From: 4572-13 sp964594065
GTDB lineage: Bacteria; Planctomycetota; Phycisphaerae; Sedimentisphaerales; Anaerohalosphaeraceae
DNA length: 64,000 nt
Direction: 5' to 3'
Assembly: GCA_964594065.1 (NCBI GenBank)
Contig: CAZQKX010000004.1
Location: 33,277-97,276 of the forward strand
Shown here: in pieces, positions 26,214-35,263 of the stretch
How the letters are laid out: each line of letters opens with the position of its first letter
How positions within the stretch are numbered: position 1 is the stretch's first letter
The notes under the pieces: generated by a model
What the model was told of the DNA's origin: nothing
The model's database searches: none
The model's input: the letters and a program-made list of their open reading frames with translations, nothing else
Made by a program: the position numbers and the translations under genes

Positions 26214-27101
26214 ATGTATTCAAGAATCCAATGGAGAAAATTTCAGTTTATTGTTGTTTTAGCGGTTTGCCTGTCGCCAATCGCATTGGCGGTGGATTTA
26301 ACAGTTCCGCCGGAGGGGTATTCGGGTGTGATTGATCCGAATCAGTTGATTTCGCGTCAAAATGACACCTTTCCCCTGTCCGATCAGGACAACACCGGCA
26401 ACTGGCAGTTGATGGCCTCTGATAGCGATGAATTTGACGGCGCCACACTCAATACCCAGCGCTGGTATCCGAACAACCCAAAATGGAAAGGCCGCAGGCC
26501 GACCTACTTCCACGGCTCCAATGTCAGCCTGCGGAACGGTCAACTAGTGATCAAACTCAACCAGCACGGCGATAAGAAACTGCGGCGGGGTTTTACGCAT
26601 TCGACTGGATTTATAAAAAGCAAAAAACGGTTTCTTTACGGTTATTTTGAGGCTGAACTGCAATGCATCAACGCCCCCTGGGTATCGGGTTTCTGGATGT
26701 GTAATGTCGGCCGCCGCTGGTGGACGGAGATCGATATCTGTGAAAACTGTCCCGGCGTAGAGAAAAATCGCTATGACTTGAATTCTAATATTCATGTCTT
26801 TAAGGCTCCCAAAGAGCATGGCGACGTTAAAAAGCATTTTTCGATCACTAAAAAATACCGCCTGGGTTTTGAGCTTCAGGCTGACTACCATACATGGGGG
26901 TTGGAATGGACCCCGGACGTCATCCGCTTCTATTTTGACGGCATTCTGTTCAGGGAAGACAAAAATACCCACTGGCACCAGCCGCTGGAAGTCAATTTCA
27001 ACTGTGAATCCAACCGGTGGTTCGGCGCTGTGCCGGACGATTCCAAGCTGGACCAGGAATTCAAAGTCAACTACTTCCGTGTTTGGCAGCAGAAACAGTA
27101 A
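26214..27101 (+). CDS. Secreted GH16-family endo-glycosidase
   Basis: 295 residues with a signal peptide (1-26, ending PIALA). The GH16 catalytic signature ExDxxE appears as WWTEIDICEN (about 178-187): the first Glu is the nucleophile, the Asp assists and the last Glu is the acid/base. Other family blocks are SDEFDGATLNTQRW near the start, GYFEAELQ, SGFWM, and YHTWGLEWTPDVIRFYFDG near the end. GH16 covers agarases, porphyranases, carrageenases and laminarinases; this form with Cys inside the motif and W-rich loops looks nearest the agarase/porphyranase side. That would match the GH86 enzyme at 387-2783, but specificity is inference. Confidence 0.88.
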   Translation: MYSRIQWRKFQFIVVLAVCLSPIALAVDLTVPPEGYSGVIDPNQLISRQNDTFPLSDQDNTGNWQLMASDSDEFDGATLNTQRWYPNNPKWKGRRPTYFHGSNVSLRNGQLVIKLNQHGDKKLRRGFTHSTGFIKSKKRFLYGYFEAELQCINAPWVSGFWMCNVGRRWWTEIDICENCPGVEKNRYDLNSNIHVFKAPKEHGDVKKHFSITKKYRLGFELQADYHTWGLEWTPDVIRFYFDGILFREDKNTHWHQPLEVNFNCESNRWFGAVPDDSKLDQEFKVNYFRVWQQKQ

Positions 27102-27182
27102 GAACAGTTTCCGCTCCGGACAGTGTACTTCAAGTTTGATTAGATCGCCGGTTTGGGTAGTTATTCCAATTTTTTCCCTATC

Positions 27183-27211
27183 TTGCGTTTTGGCGGCGAT
27201 TGGGGTAGAAT
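27183..27211 (+). promoter_or_regulatory. Probable promoter of the DAHP synthase gene
   Basis: TTGCGT (27183-27188) and TAGAAT (27206-27211) are separated by 17 bp, giving a leader of about 65 nt before the ATG at 27284. Confidence 0.45.
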
Positions 27212-27283
27212 GGCAACCCTAAAAGAGACGGATTCAGTCCGCTTTGGAGACGAAAAAATTAAAGGCTAAGGACTCAATATATT

Positions 27284-28327
27284 ATGGAATTAACTGATAA
27301 TCTAAATATCAATCAATTTAAACCGCTGACCAGCCCGGAAGCGATGAAAGTGGATTTGCCGGAGACGGAGGCCGCCTCGCACATTGTCGCCGAATCACGG
27401 CAACAGATCGCAAAGATCCTTCGCGGTGAGGATAAACGCCGGATGGTCATCGTCGGACCTTGCAGCCTGCATGATCTTGATGCGACGCTCGATTATGCAA
27501 GACGCCTGAAAAAGGTGCAGATGGAACTTAACGAGCGTGTGCTGATCGTCATGCGGGCTTATTTTGAAAAACCGCGGACAACGCTGGGCTGGAAGGGTAT
27601 GCTGTATGACCCGCACCTGGACCTGTCGTACGATATCGATTTCGGTATTCGTCAGAGCCGGAAAATCCTTTGTGAGATTTCTGAAATCGGCTTGCCGTGC
27701 GGAACGGAGTTTCTTGACCCCATCGTGCCGCAGTACCTGGCGGACTTGATCAGTTGGGCCGCCATCGGCGCACGCACCACCGAATCCCAGATCCACCGCC
27801 AGATGGCCAGTGGTCTTTCGATGCCGATCGGTTTTAAAAATGCAACCGACGGCAATCTCGGCGTCGCGCTGGATGCGATCAAGGCATCGTCGAGCCCGCA
27901 TTCATTTTTGGGTATTGACCGCAAGGGTACCGTCATCATCGCCGACACCAAAGGTAACAAATACGGCCACCTCGTCATGCGCGGCGGCGTGAGCGGGCCA
28001 AACTTTACCAGCGAGTATGTTGCGTTCGCCGAGATCCTGCTGCAAAAACAGCACGTACCCAACGGCATCATCATTGATTGCAGCCATGCGAACTCACACA
28101 AGAACCACAAACGCCAGCGTGAAGCGCTGTTCGACATCGCCGACCAAATTAATGCCGGGAACGAATTCATCGCCGGGGTGATGCTGGAAAGCTTTATCGA
28201 AGAAGGCAACCAGAGCATCGGCGCACCGGGCGGACTGACATACGGCAAATCGCTGACCGACGAATGCATCGGCTGGGATGAAACCGAAGAACTGATCCGC
28301 TACATGGCCGGTGCAGTGAAAATTTGA
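27284..28327 (+). CDS. aroG: 3-deoxy-7-phosphoheptulonate synthase (class I, AroG type)
   Basis: 347 residues, the normal size for the AroF/G/H family. Typical motifs are RMVIVGPCSLHD near residue 54, MRAYFEKPRTTLGWKG (substrate loop with the PEP-binding Arg), GARTTESQIHR, GFKNATDGN and IIDCSHANSHK with metal-binding His. It condenses phosphoenolpyruvate and erythrose 4-phosphate, the first step of the shikimate pathway. It is a single gene with its own promoter. Feedback specificity (Phe, Tyr or Trp) cannot be assigned. Confidence 0.95.
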   Translation: MELTDNLNINQFKPLTSPEAMKVDLPETEAASHIVAESRQQIAKILRGEDKRRMVIVGPCSLHDLDATLDYARRLKKVQMELNERVLIVMRAYFEKPRTTLGWKGMLYDPHLDLSYDIDFGIRQSRKILCEISEIGLPCGTEFLDPIVPQYLADLISWAAIGARTTESQIHRQMASGLSMPIGFKNATDGNLGVALDAIKASSSPHSFLGIDRKGTVIIADTKGNKYGHLVMRGGVSGPNFTSEYVAFAEILLQKQHVPNGIIIDCSHANSHKNHKRQREALFDIADQINAGNEFIAGVMLESFIEEGNQSIGAPGGLTYGKSLTDECIGWDETEELIRYMAGAVKI

Positions 28328-28382
28328 TCAATCGGCGTGCAATACAACGATTCAATTAATCTATTTTTCGAGGATCGCGATT

Positions 28383-28769
28383 ATGAAACAAAAACGATTT
28401 CGGCACACAACAGTCATCTTACTCTTTTTGGTCTGTTTGCTTGCCTTGGTTGCGGTCGGGTGCACCTGGTCCAGCAATCTCAAATCCTGCCAAAAGCAAA
28501 ATCAGGCCCTGAACCAGCAAATTGCCGATCTGGAATACCAGTTAGCACAGGCTGATGAAGCCGCAGTTGGGCGAACTGTCCAAATGGCACCATCTCAAAC
28601 ATCTGCAGAGAACGCCACATACCTGGTGGTCGCCGGTGACAGCCTGTGGAGTATTGCTAAAAGACAGCTTGGAAGCGGCACGCGTTTTAAAGAGATCCAG
28701 GCCCTGAACCCACAGGTCACCCCAAACAACCTGATCATTGGAACAACGCTGAAGCTGCCGCCCAAATAA
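28383..28769 (+). CDS. LysM-domain lipoprotein
   Basis: 128 residues. A lipoprotein signal ends in VAVGC, with the lipidated Cys at 27, and GAGGA lies 8 nt before the ATG. A short coiled-coil-like stretch (QNQALNQQIADLEYQLAQ, about 39-56) is followed by a C-terminal LysM domain (about 79-128: VVAGDSLWSIAKRQLG and NLIIGTTLKLP), which binds peptidoglycan. The protein therefore probably tethers an outer- or inner-membrane lipid anchor to the cell wall. Confidence 0.88.
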   Translation: MKQKRFRHTTVILLFLVCLLALVAVGCTWSSNLKSCQKQNQALNQQIADLEYQLAQADEAAVGRTVQMAPSQTSAENATYLVVAGDSLWSIAKRQLGSGTRFKEIQALNPQVTPNNLIIGTTLKLPPK

Positions 28770-28813
28770 TGAGTCTCCGGCGGCAGCTCCGCGACGCCTG
28801 AGGGCCTTTGTGT

Positions 28814-30043
28814 ATGAAAGACTACAAGCTCGAACTGACGGATTCCCATATAACGCCGTGGCAGCCGAAGCGCGATGCGGACCGGCAGATCGTTGTGCTC
28901 ATGAGCGGCGGCGTAGACAGCAGTGTAACCGCGCATTTGCTGCGCGAGCTGGGTTGGGACGTGCTGGGTGTGACCATGCGGATTCCCGTCGCCTGCAAAA
29001 CCGACAAACGCGGCTGCTGCGGAGCCGAGGCTGCCTATGTGTGCGGGCAACTGCAAATCCCGCATTATTTCGTCGATGTCACCGAGGCGTTTAACGAATT
29101 GGTCATCGAGCGCTTTCGCAGCGATTACGGCCGGGGATTTACCCCAAATCCTTGCGTTGACTGCAATACATTCCTGAAATTCATGCTGGTATGGGACCTG
29201 GTCGAAAAGGAATTGGGAATTCATCATTTGGCGACCGGGCATTATGCCGAGATCCGCAACGGCCGGTTACGACGCGGCAGCAATCTTGAAAAGGACCAAA
29301 GCTACTTTCTTTACGGCATTCCGCGACAGCGTCTGCCCTACTTCCATCTGCCGCTGGCGGAACTGAAAAAGGACCGAGTTCGCACAATCGCAACAGAAAT
29401 TGGCCTGGGTGTGGCCGACAAGCCGGAGAGCATGGAGCTGTGCTTTGCCGGTGAAGACGATTATCGAAATGCGCTGAATCATGGCGAACAGCCGGGGGAT
29501 TTGGTGGACATGCAGGGTAACGTCATCGGCACACATAAGGGTATTGCTCATTATACCCTTGGTCAGCGACGGGGATTAGGGTACGCCGCAGGCGAACCTG
29601 TCTACGTGGCACGCATCGACGCGGAGAAGAATATCGTCGCGCTTGGCACAAAGGATGAGATTCATCACGCCATCGTACATGCCAATGAATTAAACGTACT
29701 TGTACCGGAGGACATGGCCGACGGGGCAAAGCTGTCCGGCAAGCTGCGCTCCTATGGAACGCCGACTCAGCCGTGTGAAATCGTTGAATATGACATTGAG
29801 TCAAAAACCAATTTCGTGCGGGCACAGCCTTCTTGTCAATCCCGCGAAAGCGGGAATCCAGCATCTTCGATGGACCCCCGCCTGCGCGGGGGTGACAAAT
29901 ATCAAACACAACCCGACCTATCCAGCAAGATCACCGTGCGGTTTGATGAAAAACAATTCGCCCCCAGCCCCGGACAGAAACTGGTACTTTACAATGACAA
30001 TGAAGAAGTCGTCTGCGGTGGAACCATTAGCGGATTTGAATAA
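28814..30043 (+). CDS. mnmA: tRNA-specific 2-thiouridylase with inserted palindromic repeat
   Basis: 409 residues from ATG 28814 (GAGGG 9 nt upstream); family members are usually about 360-370. The PP-loop is VVLMSGGVDSSVTAHLL. Catalytic cysteines are in NPCVDCN and MELCFAGEDDY. HYTLGQRRGLGYA and a C-terminal VRFDEKQFAPSPGQKLV are also family blocks. The enzyme thiolates U34 of Lys, Glu and Gln tRNAs using sulfur relay and ATP. In the C-terminal beta-barrel domain the segment CQSRESGNPASSMDPRLRGG is encoded by a 62-bp palindromic repeat (29835-29896) inserted in frame in a surface loop, so the gene appears intact. Confidence 0.93.
   Translation: MKDYKLELTDSHITPWQPKRDADRQIVVLMSGGVDSSVTAHLLRELGWDVLGVTMRIPVACKTDKRGCCGAEAAYVCGQLQIPHYFVDVTEAFNELVIERFRSDYGRGFTPNPCVDCNTFLKFMLVWDLVEKELGIHHLATGHYAEIRNGRLRRGSNLEKDQSYFLYGIPRQRLPYFHLPLAELKKDRVRTIATEIGLGVADKPESMELCFAGEDDYRNALNHGEQPGDLVDMQGNVIGTHKGIAHYTLGQRRGLGYAAGEPVYVARIDAEKNIVALGTKDEIHHAIVHANELNVLVPEDMADGAKLSGKLRSYGTPTQPCEIVEYDIESKTNFVRAQPSCQSRESGNPASSMDPRLRGGDKYQTQPDLSSKITVRFDEKQFAPSPGQKLVLYNDNEEVVCGGTISGFE
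29835..29896 (+). repeat. REP-like palindromic element inside mnmA
   Basis: The 62-bp element starts GTCAATCCCGCG and ends CGCGGGGGTGAC. Its two halves are imperfect reverse complements, and each half forms its own hairpin (CCCGC-GAAA-GCGGG and CCCCCGC-CTGC-GCGGGGG). The layout matches dispersed REP/dRS3-like repeats common between genes in many bacteria. Here it sits within a coding region without breaking the frame. No second copy was noticed in this window. Confidence 0.8.
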
Positions 30044-30107
30044 AGCACATAAACAACTACATGGCTTCGTCAAATTCCGAGCGGTTTTTGGCAATTTCAT
30101 AAATTAA

Positions 30108-30137
30108 TTGACATTTTCAATCTAAGTCGATTAACTA
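30108..30137 (+). promoter_or_regulatory. Possible promoter of the ankyrin gene
   Basis: TTGACA (30108-30113) is followed 18 bp later by TAACTA (30132-30137); TATATT slightly further on is too distant. The start would lie about 35 nt before the ATG at 30179. Confidence 0.4.
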
Positions 30138-30178
30138 TATTCCAAATGGAATGCTTTACTTATTTCAAGGAGTGTCCT

Positions 30179-33100
30179 ATGTTTCGTTCCCTATTATTCG
30201 TTTCTATTTCATGTTTTACATTTCTGCCAACCATCGCCTTTTGTCAGCAGCCAGGTGATATGCATCAGAAAGCGATTGATGATATCACGAAAATGATCAA
30301 CAACGGCCAAGATCTTAATGCTTATGATAAGACGGGCTGGACGCCACTTGTACGGGCTGTTGACAACAGCAATATTGTGGCTTGTAAGCTTTTGATTGAA
30401 AACGGCGCAAATGTGAATCGACATTCCGCTTATCATTGGTCACCGCTAATGCATGCGATCAAAAGAAATAATCTTGAGATCGCAACGCTGCTTCTGGAAG
30501 CCGGAGCTGATGTCAATGAATATAATAACGGCGGTCAAACAACACTGTTGATAGCTGTACAAAAAAAACAGCGGGATACCGTGAAAATCTTGCTGGAGAA
30601 AGGGGCTGATACCACTGCCATGGACCCAGATGGAAAGTCTGTTTTGGACTATGCCGCCGAAAATAACGACACAAACATGCTTAAGCTGCTTGTCGAACAC
30701 GGCACCAACATCAACATGGTCAACGGAAAGGGACTGACCTGTTTCTGTGACAATACCAGTGCATTTAACGGTAATCATGACATATTGAATCTGTTATTGG
30801 CGTTGGGAGCCGATCCAAAAATTCCCCCCGTCACTGACACGCCCGATCCGGTGTATTATGCGGCAAAAGTCGGTGAGACTGAATGGGCTGCGCAGTTGCA
30901 AAAAATGGGTGCTGTAAGGGATGTATGGAAAATCACACCACCGCCTTTTATTCCTGCACAATATGTCACCAAGGACACATGGGATTCCCCACATGTTGAA
31001 TTCACCGATGCATTTAATCAGTTCCTGAAAACATATGCCGAGGCGGGGAACGCGTGGCAGTTTACCGATGTGGCCGGGAATACCTTTCTACACTGGGTAG
31101 CCGAAAATAAACAACCCAACTGGACGGAGTGGGCTATTCAGCAGGGTATGGATGTGAATGTACGTTCGACATTCGAAAAAACACCGCTTCATCGCGCCGC
31201 TAAAGCCATATTTGCCGAACCATCCATCCGTGTTCTGCTTGAATACGGAGCAGATGTCCAAGCGATTGACTTTTTGGGAAACACCCCGTTGCATTATGCC
31301 GCTTCTAAATGTGATCATAAGGGTGTTGAACTACTATTGGCAAACAACGCTGCAATTAACACCGTCAATAACTACGATATGACCCCACTACATTGCATCA
31401 GTCTCAATCAAGCTACCAATGCGGCTCGAATGATTCAGGTGTTGCTGGTTGAAGGGGCCGACCCGACCATTCAAGACTTTAAAGGGGAAACTATTTTACA
31501 CTTGGTTTGCAAAGAGTTTGACAGCTTTCCCGAGGTCCTTCAACATATCATTCGAAAAGGCGGCGATGTTAATCAGCCCAATAAGATGGGAGAGTATCCG
31601 TTACATCTTGCATATAAATACAAAAACCTGACTTCTATTCTCATTCAGAGCGGGGCTGATCTGGAGGTTCGCAATCGTAAGGGTTTGACGCCGCTGGTCA
31701 AAGCGATACTTGAAAAGAAAAAAACTGTGATGGATGCTCTAATCGAAGCCGGGGCGGATGTCAACGCTGCAACGTATATGGGGTGGACACCGCTGCATTA
31801 CGCGACATGGACCGGGTCGACCGGATTCGTTCAGATTTTAATTGATAACGGCGCGGATCTGACGGCAAAAACGCTTGGCAAAGAATCAATTCTTGATGTG
31901 GCAAAGAGATTCAAAAAAGTAAAGATGGTAACCTATCTTGAGAAACAACCTCCTTTTATCAATGAGATGGATACTGCTACAACAAAACCATTTGATAAGG
32001 AAAAAGCCATCCGCGAAAATCTTGAGCGAAAAAAACAATTGAAACAAGCTGACGATGACAGAATTCGTGGTAATTGGATGTATCATTGTAGTGAAAGTTC
32101 ATTAGCAATCGCTGTGCTGGAATCGGATCCAAATGCTGTCAGAGAAGCAATTGAAAAAGGTGAGGATGTTAATAAGTATCATCTCATCCCCGCATCGCGT
32201 TACTTTACTTCGCTTTACATGGCGACGCGGTTTCATGATGACGCCATGGTTCGGCTGTTAGTGAAATTGGGGGCGGATATTAGTCTTGGACAAAAAGAGC
32301 CGTACCTCCAAAGTCCGCTTCATCTGGCTGCCTGGGAGGGGGACCTGCCGATGACCCAACTGCTGATCGAACTTGGAGCAGATATGCACATTGCTAATGG
32401 TGACGGAAAAACACCTTTTGCGACGGCCGTTCAAAGGAGCAAAAAAAATGTGGTAAAGTTTTATCAGAATAAGGGTTTTAATGTACATAAGAAAGACAAA
32501 AGCGGCAAGTCACGTTTACATCAATCAGTACAGTGGTCGAGCACCGTTAAAATGCTGCTTGAGCAAGGATTGGATCCAAATGTGCGAGACAGTGGTGGAA
32601 ACACTCCGCTGCATGCGTATATGTCGACTGCTGGTGCTGATACAGCGGGGGTCCCAAGGCTCCTGGTTAAATATGGTGCCGATATTAACGCAAAAGATGA
32701 TGATGGGAACACCCCTCTTTGTGAAGCGCTTGCACACGACAAACTTGAGACGGCAAAGTTTCTGATTGAAGCCGGAGCCGATGTCAATATCGGCACAAGC
32801 GGTTGGAAAAGAAACGGCCCTCCCATCCATCTGGCCAATGGAAACATCGAAATCATGGCATTATTGTTGAATCACGGGGCAGATATTCATGCCCTCAACA
32901 AAGAAGGCCAAAATGTCATTCATTCCTTGGTAAGCAGTCATTCGGGCGGAATTGATGACATTGCTACATTGGAATACTTCCTCGAACAAAAAGTGGATAT
33001 TAATGGAAAAGACGAAGACGGCCAGACACCTATTTGGGGTTGTATTGAATTCAACCGCATCGATCTACTGGAGAGCCTGATCGAACATGGAGCTGATATT

Positions 33101-33292
33101 GAGGCTGCAGATAAACACGGGCGAACGCCACTGTGGTTTGCCGGAAGAAACAAAAAAACAGTCATGGTTAAATTATTATTACAGTATGGCGCAAAAGTTG
33201 ATGTTAAAAACAAATATGGAAAAAGCCTGAAGGAAGACCTCAGTTCATCTATCTACGGAGATATTCCCGAAATCATTGAAAACGGCGGCTAA
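30179..33292 (+). CDS. Large secreted ankyrin-repeat protein
   Basis: 1037 residues from ATG 30179, chosen because AAGGAG (30167-30172) is 6 nt upstream and a clean signal peptide follows (ends TIAFC or CQQ). An ATG at 30146 would add 11 residues before it. Nearly the whole mature protein is ankyrin repeats of about 33 residues with the usual TPLHYAA, LLLEAGADVN and IEHGADIEAADKHGRTPL patterns, at least twenty copies. Two blocks are split by a charged linker near 595-655 (ENLERKKQLKQADDD). Such solenoids bind proteins; an exported example this long suggests a periplasmic or surface scaffold. No partner is evident from the neighbours. Confidence 0.88.
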   Translation: MFRSLLFVSISCFTFLPTIAFCQQPGDMHQKAIDDITKMINNGQDLNAYDKTGWTPLVRAVDNSNIVACKLLIENGANVNRHSAYHWSPLMHAIKRNNLEIATLLLEAGADVNEYNNGGQTTLLIAVQKKQRDTVKILLEKGADTTAMDPDGKSVLDYAAENNDTNMLKLLVEHGTNINMVNGKGLTCFCDNTSAFNGNHDILNLLLALGADPKIPPVTDTPDPVYYAAKVGETEWAAQLQKMGAVRDVWKITPPPFIPAQYVTKDTWDSPHVEFTDAFNQFLKTYAEAGNAWQFTDVAGNTFLHWVAENKQPNWTEWAIQQGMDVNVRSTFEKTPLHRAAKAIFAEPSIRVLLEYGADVQAIDFLGNTPLHYAASKCDHKGVELLLANNAAINTVNNYDMTPLHCISLNQATNAARMIQVLLVEGADPTIQDFKGETILHLVCKEFDSFPEVLQHIIRKGGDVNQPNKMGEYPLHLAYKYKNLTSILIQSGADLEVRNRKGLTPLVKAILEKKKTVMDALIEAGADVNAATYMGWTPLHYATWTGSTGFVQILIDNGADLTAKTLGKESILDVAKRFKKVKMVTYLEKQPPFINEMDTATTKPFDKEKAIRENLERKKQLKQADDDRIRGNWMYHCSESSLAIAVLESDPNAVREAIEKGEDVNKYHLIPASRYFTSLYMATRFHDDAMVRLLVKLGADISLGQKEPYLQSPLHLAAWEGDLPMTQLLIELGADMHIANGDGKTPFATAVQRSKKNVVKFYQNKGFNVHKKDKSGKSRLHQSVQWSSTVKMLLEQGLDPNVRDSGGNTPLHAYMSTAGADTAGVPRLLVKYGADINAKDDDGNTPLCEALAHDKLETAKFLIEAGADVNIGTSGWKRNGPPIHLANGNIEIMALLLNHGADIHALNKEGQNVIHSLVSSHSGGIDDIATLEYFLEQKVDINGKDEDGQTPIWGCIEFNRIDLLESLIEHGADIEAADKHGRTPLWFAGRNKKTVMVKLLLQYGAKVDVKNKYGKSLKEDLSSSIYGDIPEIIENGG

Positions 33293-33336
33293 GATATTAG
33301 ATAAACCTCCAGATGCAATGACTATAAAGAATGTTT

Positions 33337-34341
33337 TTATCCCCACTGGTGGGCTTTGACGGATTCGAGGATCTTTTCGGCGCATTCCAGTGCGGCCAGG
33401 CCTTCGGCTCCGGTGACTTCCGGGCGTTTGTCCTTGTGGAGTATGGCATCAAGGAATGACTGCTGCTCGACATTGAGCGGTTCAGCGTCTTCGATCTTCA
33501 GCTCTTCAATATGCAGCAAGTCCGGCCAGTTGACCGTCGTAAAGTCGAAGTCCTGTTTTTCCTGATGCTCGCGAATCCACTTGACCAGGTCTACATTCTT
33601 GTCGGCCTTGATGACAATGCCGCTTTTGCGGAAAAAGTCCAGCGATAAATACGCCTGCCGGCTGAAGACGCGCACCTTGCGCTCGGTCTTCAGGGCCAGC
33701 CGGGACGCGGTGATGTTAGCAATGCAGCCGTTTTCGAAAAAGATGCGGGCGTTGCAGACATCTTCTTCGTCAGCGATGACATTGACGCCGGCGGCATCGA
33801 CTTTTTTGACGGAACTGTTGGCCAGCGACAGGATAATGTCGATATCATGGATCATCACATCCAGCACCACACCGATATCCATTGAACGGAACGGGTACGG
33901 GCTGACGCGGTTGGCCTCGATAAACATCGGCTCGATATGCAGCCGCTTCATGGCCTGCACCACGGGGTTGCAGCGTTCGGAATGGCCGACGGCGACGATC
34001 GTATTGTTGGCTTTGGCCAGTTCGACGATCTCTTTGCCCTGCTGAACGCTGGAGGCCAGCGGCTTTTCGATCAGCACGGGAATCTTGTTCTTTAAAAACA
34101 TCGCCGCCACTTCGTGATGGGCGATTGTCGGCGCCGAGATCGTTACTGCATCGACTTTGCCAACCAGCTCAGCGGGATCAGAGACCGCCAGGCAATCGTA
34201 TTTTTCGGCCAGCGCTTCGGCCCGTTCAATATCATTATCGGCAACAGCCACAAGTTCAGCCTGCTCAAGCTTATTATAAACCTTGGCGTGGATCTTGCCC
34301 ATCTTACCGGCACCGACAATCGCTGTTCGGAGTGTAGTCAT
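33337..34341 (-). CDS. Gfo/Idh/MocA oxidoreductase next to lpxA (GnnA-like)
   Basis: 334 residues. The Rossmann motif AIVGAGKMGKIHAKVY is at residue 8, EKPLAS near 94, and IHDIDIILSLA in the substrate domain. It is the last gene of the bamA-lpx cluster, 57 bp after lpxA. In Acidithiobacillus and some other bacteria an oxidoreductase beside lpxA (GnnA) makes UDP-3-keto-GlcNAc for amide-linked lipid A. The position suggests that role here, but its transaminase partner GnnB is not in the window, so the function is inferred. Confidence 0.85.
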   Translation of the reverse strand: MTTLRTAIVGAGKMGKIHAKVYNKLEQAELVAVADNDIERAEALAEKYDCLAVSDPAELVGKVDAVTISAPTIAHHEVAAMFLKNKIPVLIEKPLASSVQQGKEIVELAKANNTIVAVGHSERCNPVVQAMKRLHIEPMFIEANRVSPYPFRSMDIGVVLDVMIHDIDIILSLANSSVKKVDAAGVNVIADEEDVCNARIFFENGCIANITASRLALKTERKVRVFSRQAYLSLDFFRKSGIVIKADKNVDLVKWIREHQEKQDFDFTTVNWPDLLHIEELKIEDAEPLNVEQQSFLDAILHKDKRPEVTGAEGLAALECAEKILESVKAHQWG

Positions 34342-34398
34342 GTTTACTCTTTTCTATGTATCTTTTATATTTTATCTTTGATATTTAATCTTGTTTGG

Positions 34399-35205
34399 CT
34401 ACCGATGCAATTCCAGATAGCGGCCAAAGCGCTGCTTGTTGCTGTTAAGCATACAGTCGACGATCGCTTGAGTCGGCTCCTCAAGTCCATCCCGTTGGGA
34501 TAATTCTTTGACATGTTCAAGAATAGGCCCGTCATTGCGCCAGATAAATTTAAACGCTTTAAATACATTGTCCTGCTCTTCCTGCGACAGGCCCGCGCGG
34601 GTTAGACCGCGCTTGTTGATCGCACGAATCTCCATCGGGTAATGGCCGCTGACAATAACAAACGGCGGCACGTCATGGTTGATGCCGGTGTAGCCGGCCG
34701 CATAGCACCACTTGCTGATCGTGACAAACTGATGGACCGCCACCATACCGCTCAGCCAGGCGCCCGTTTCGATCTTGCAGTGGCCGGAAATCTGTGTGCA
34801 GTTGCTGATTACAATTTTGTCTTCCAGCAGACAATCATGTCCCAGATGCACGTTGACCATCAGCAGGTTGCCGCTGCCGACAATCGTATTCTGATCGGGG
34901 TACATGCTCGGGTGAATGGTGACATATTCGCGGATAATATTGTTGTCGCCAATTGTCAGGCCGCCGATCTTCGTGTCGTCATCCAGACCTAAGATCTGGG
35001 GGGGACGCCCGATTACGGCACCGGCAAAGATGCGGTTGTTTTTCCCGATTTTCGTATTTTTTCCGATCGCTACATGCGAATCGAGTACACTGTTGTCGCC
35101 GATCACAGCTCCTTCGTCAACAACGGTATACGGACCAACGGCCACATTCGAACCCAACTCGGCACTCGGCGCAATAATAGCCGTGGGATGGATAGTATGA
35201 CTCAT
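34399..35205 (-). CDS. lpxA: UDP-N-acetylglucosamine O-acyltransferase (LpxA)
   Basis: 268 residues, standard LpxA length. It begins SHTIHPTAIIAPSAELG, the usual hexapeptide start, followed by about ten left-handed beta-helix coils. The catalytic His lies in NVHLGHDCLLED, and a helical C-terminus of about 70 residues follows. It transfers a 3-hydroxyacyl chain from acyl carrier protein to position 3 of UDP-GlcNAc, the first lipid A step, in the cytosol. With a GnnA-like neighbour it might instead acylate a 3-amino sugar. Confidence 0.95.
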   Translation of the reverse strand: MSHTIHPTAIIAPSAELGSNVAVGPYTVVDEGAVIGDNSVLDSHVAIGKNTKIGKNNRIFAGAVIGRPPQILGLDDDTKIGGLTIGDNNIIREYVTIHPSMYPDQNTIVGSGNLLMVNVHLGHDCLLEDKIVISNCTQISGHCKIETGAWLSGMVAVHQFVTISKWCYAAGYTGINHDVPPFVIVSGHYPMEIRAINKRGLTRAGLSQEEQDNVFKAFKFIWRNDGPILEHVKELSQRDGLEEPTQAIVDCMLNSNKQRFGRYLELHR

Positions 35206-35263
35206 AACTTTTTTCTACCTCCGTATTATTCTTTATTGCATTGTCGCAGTCAGAGTTACTGCG

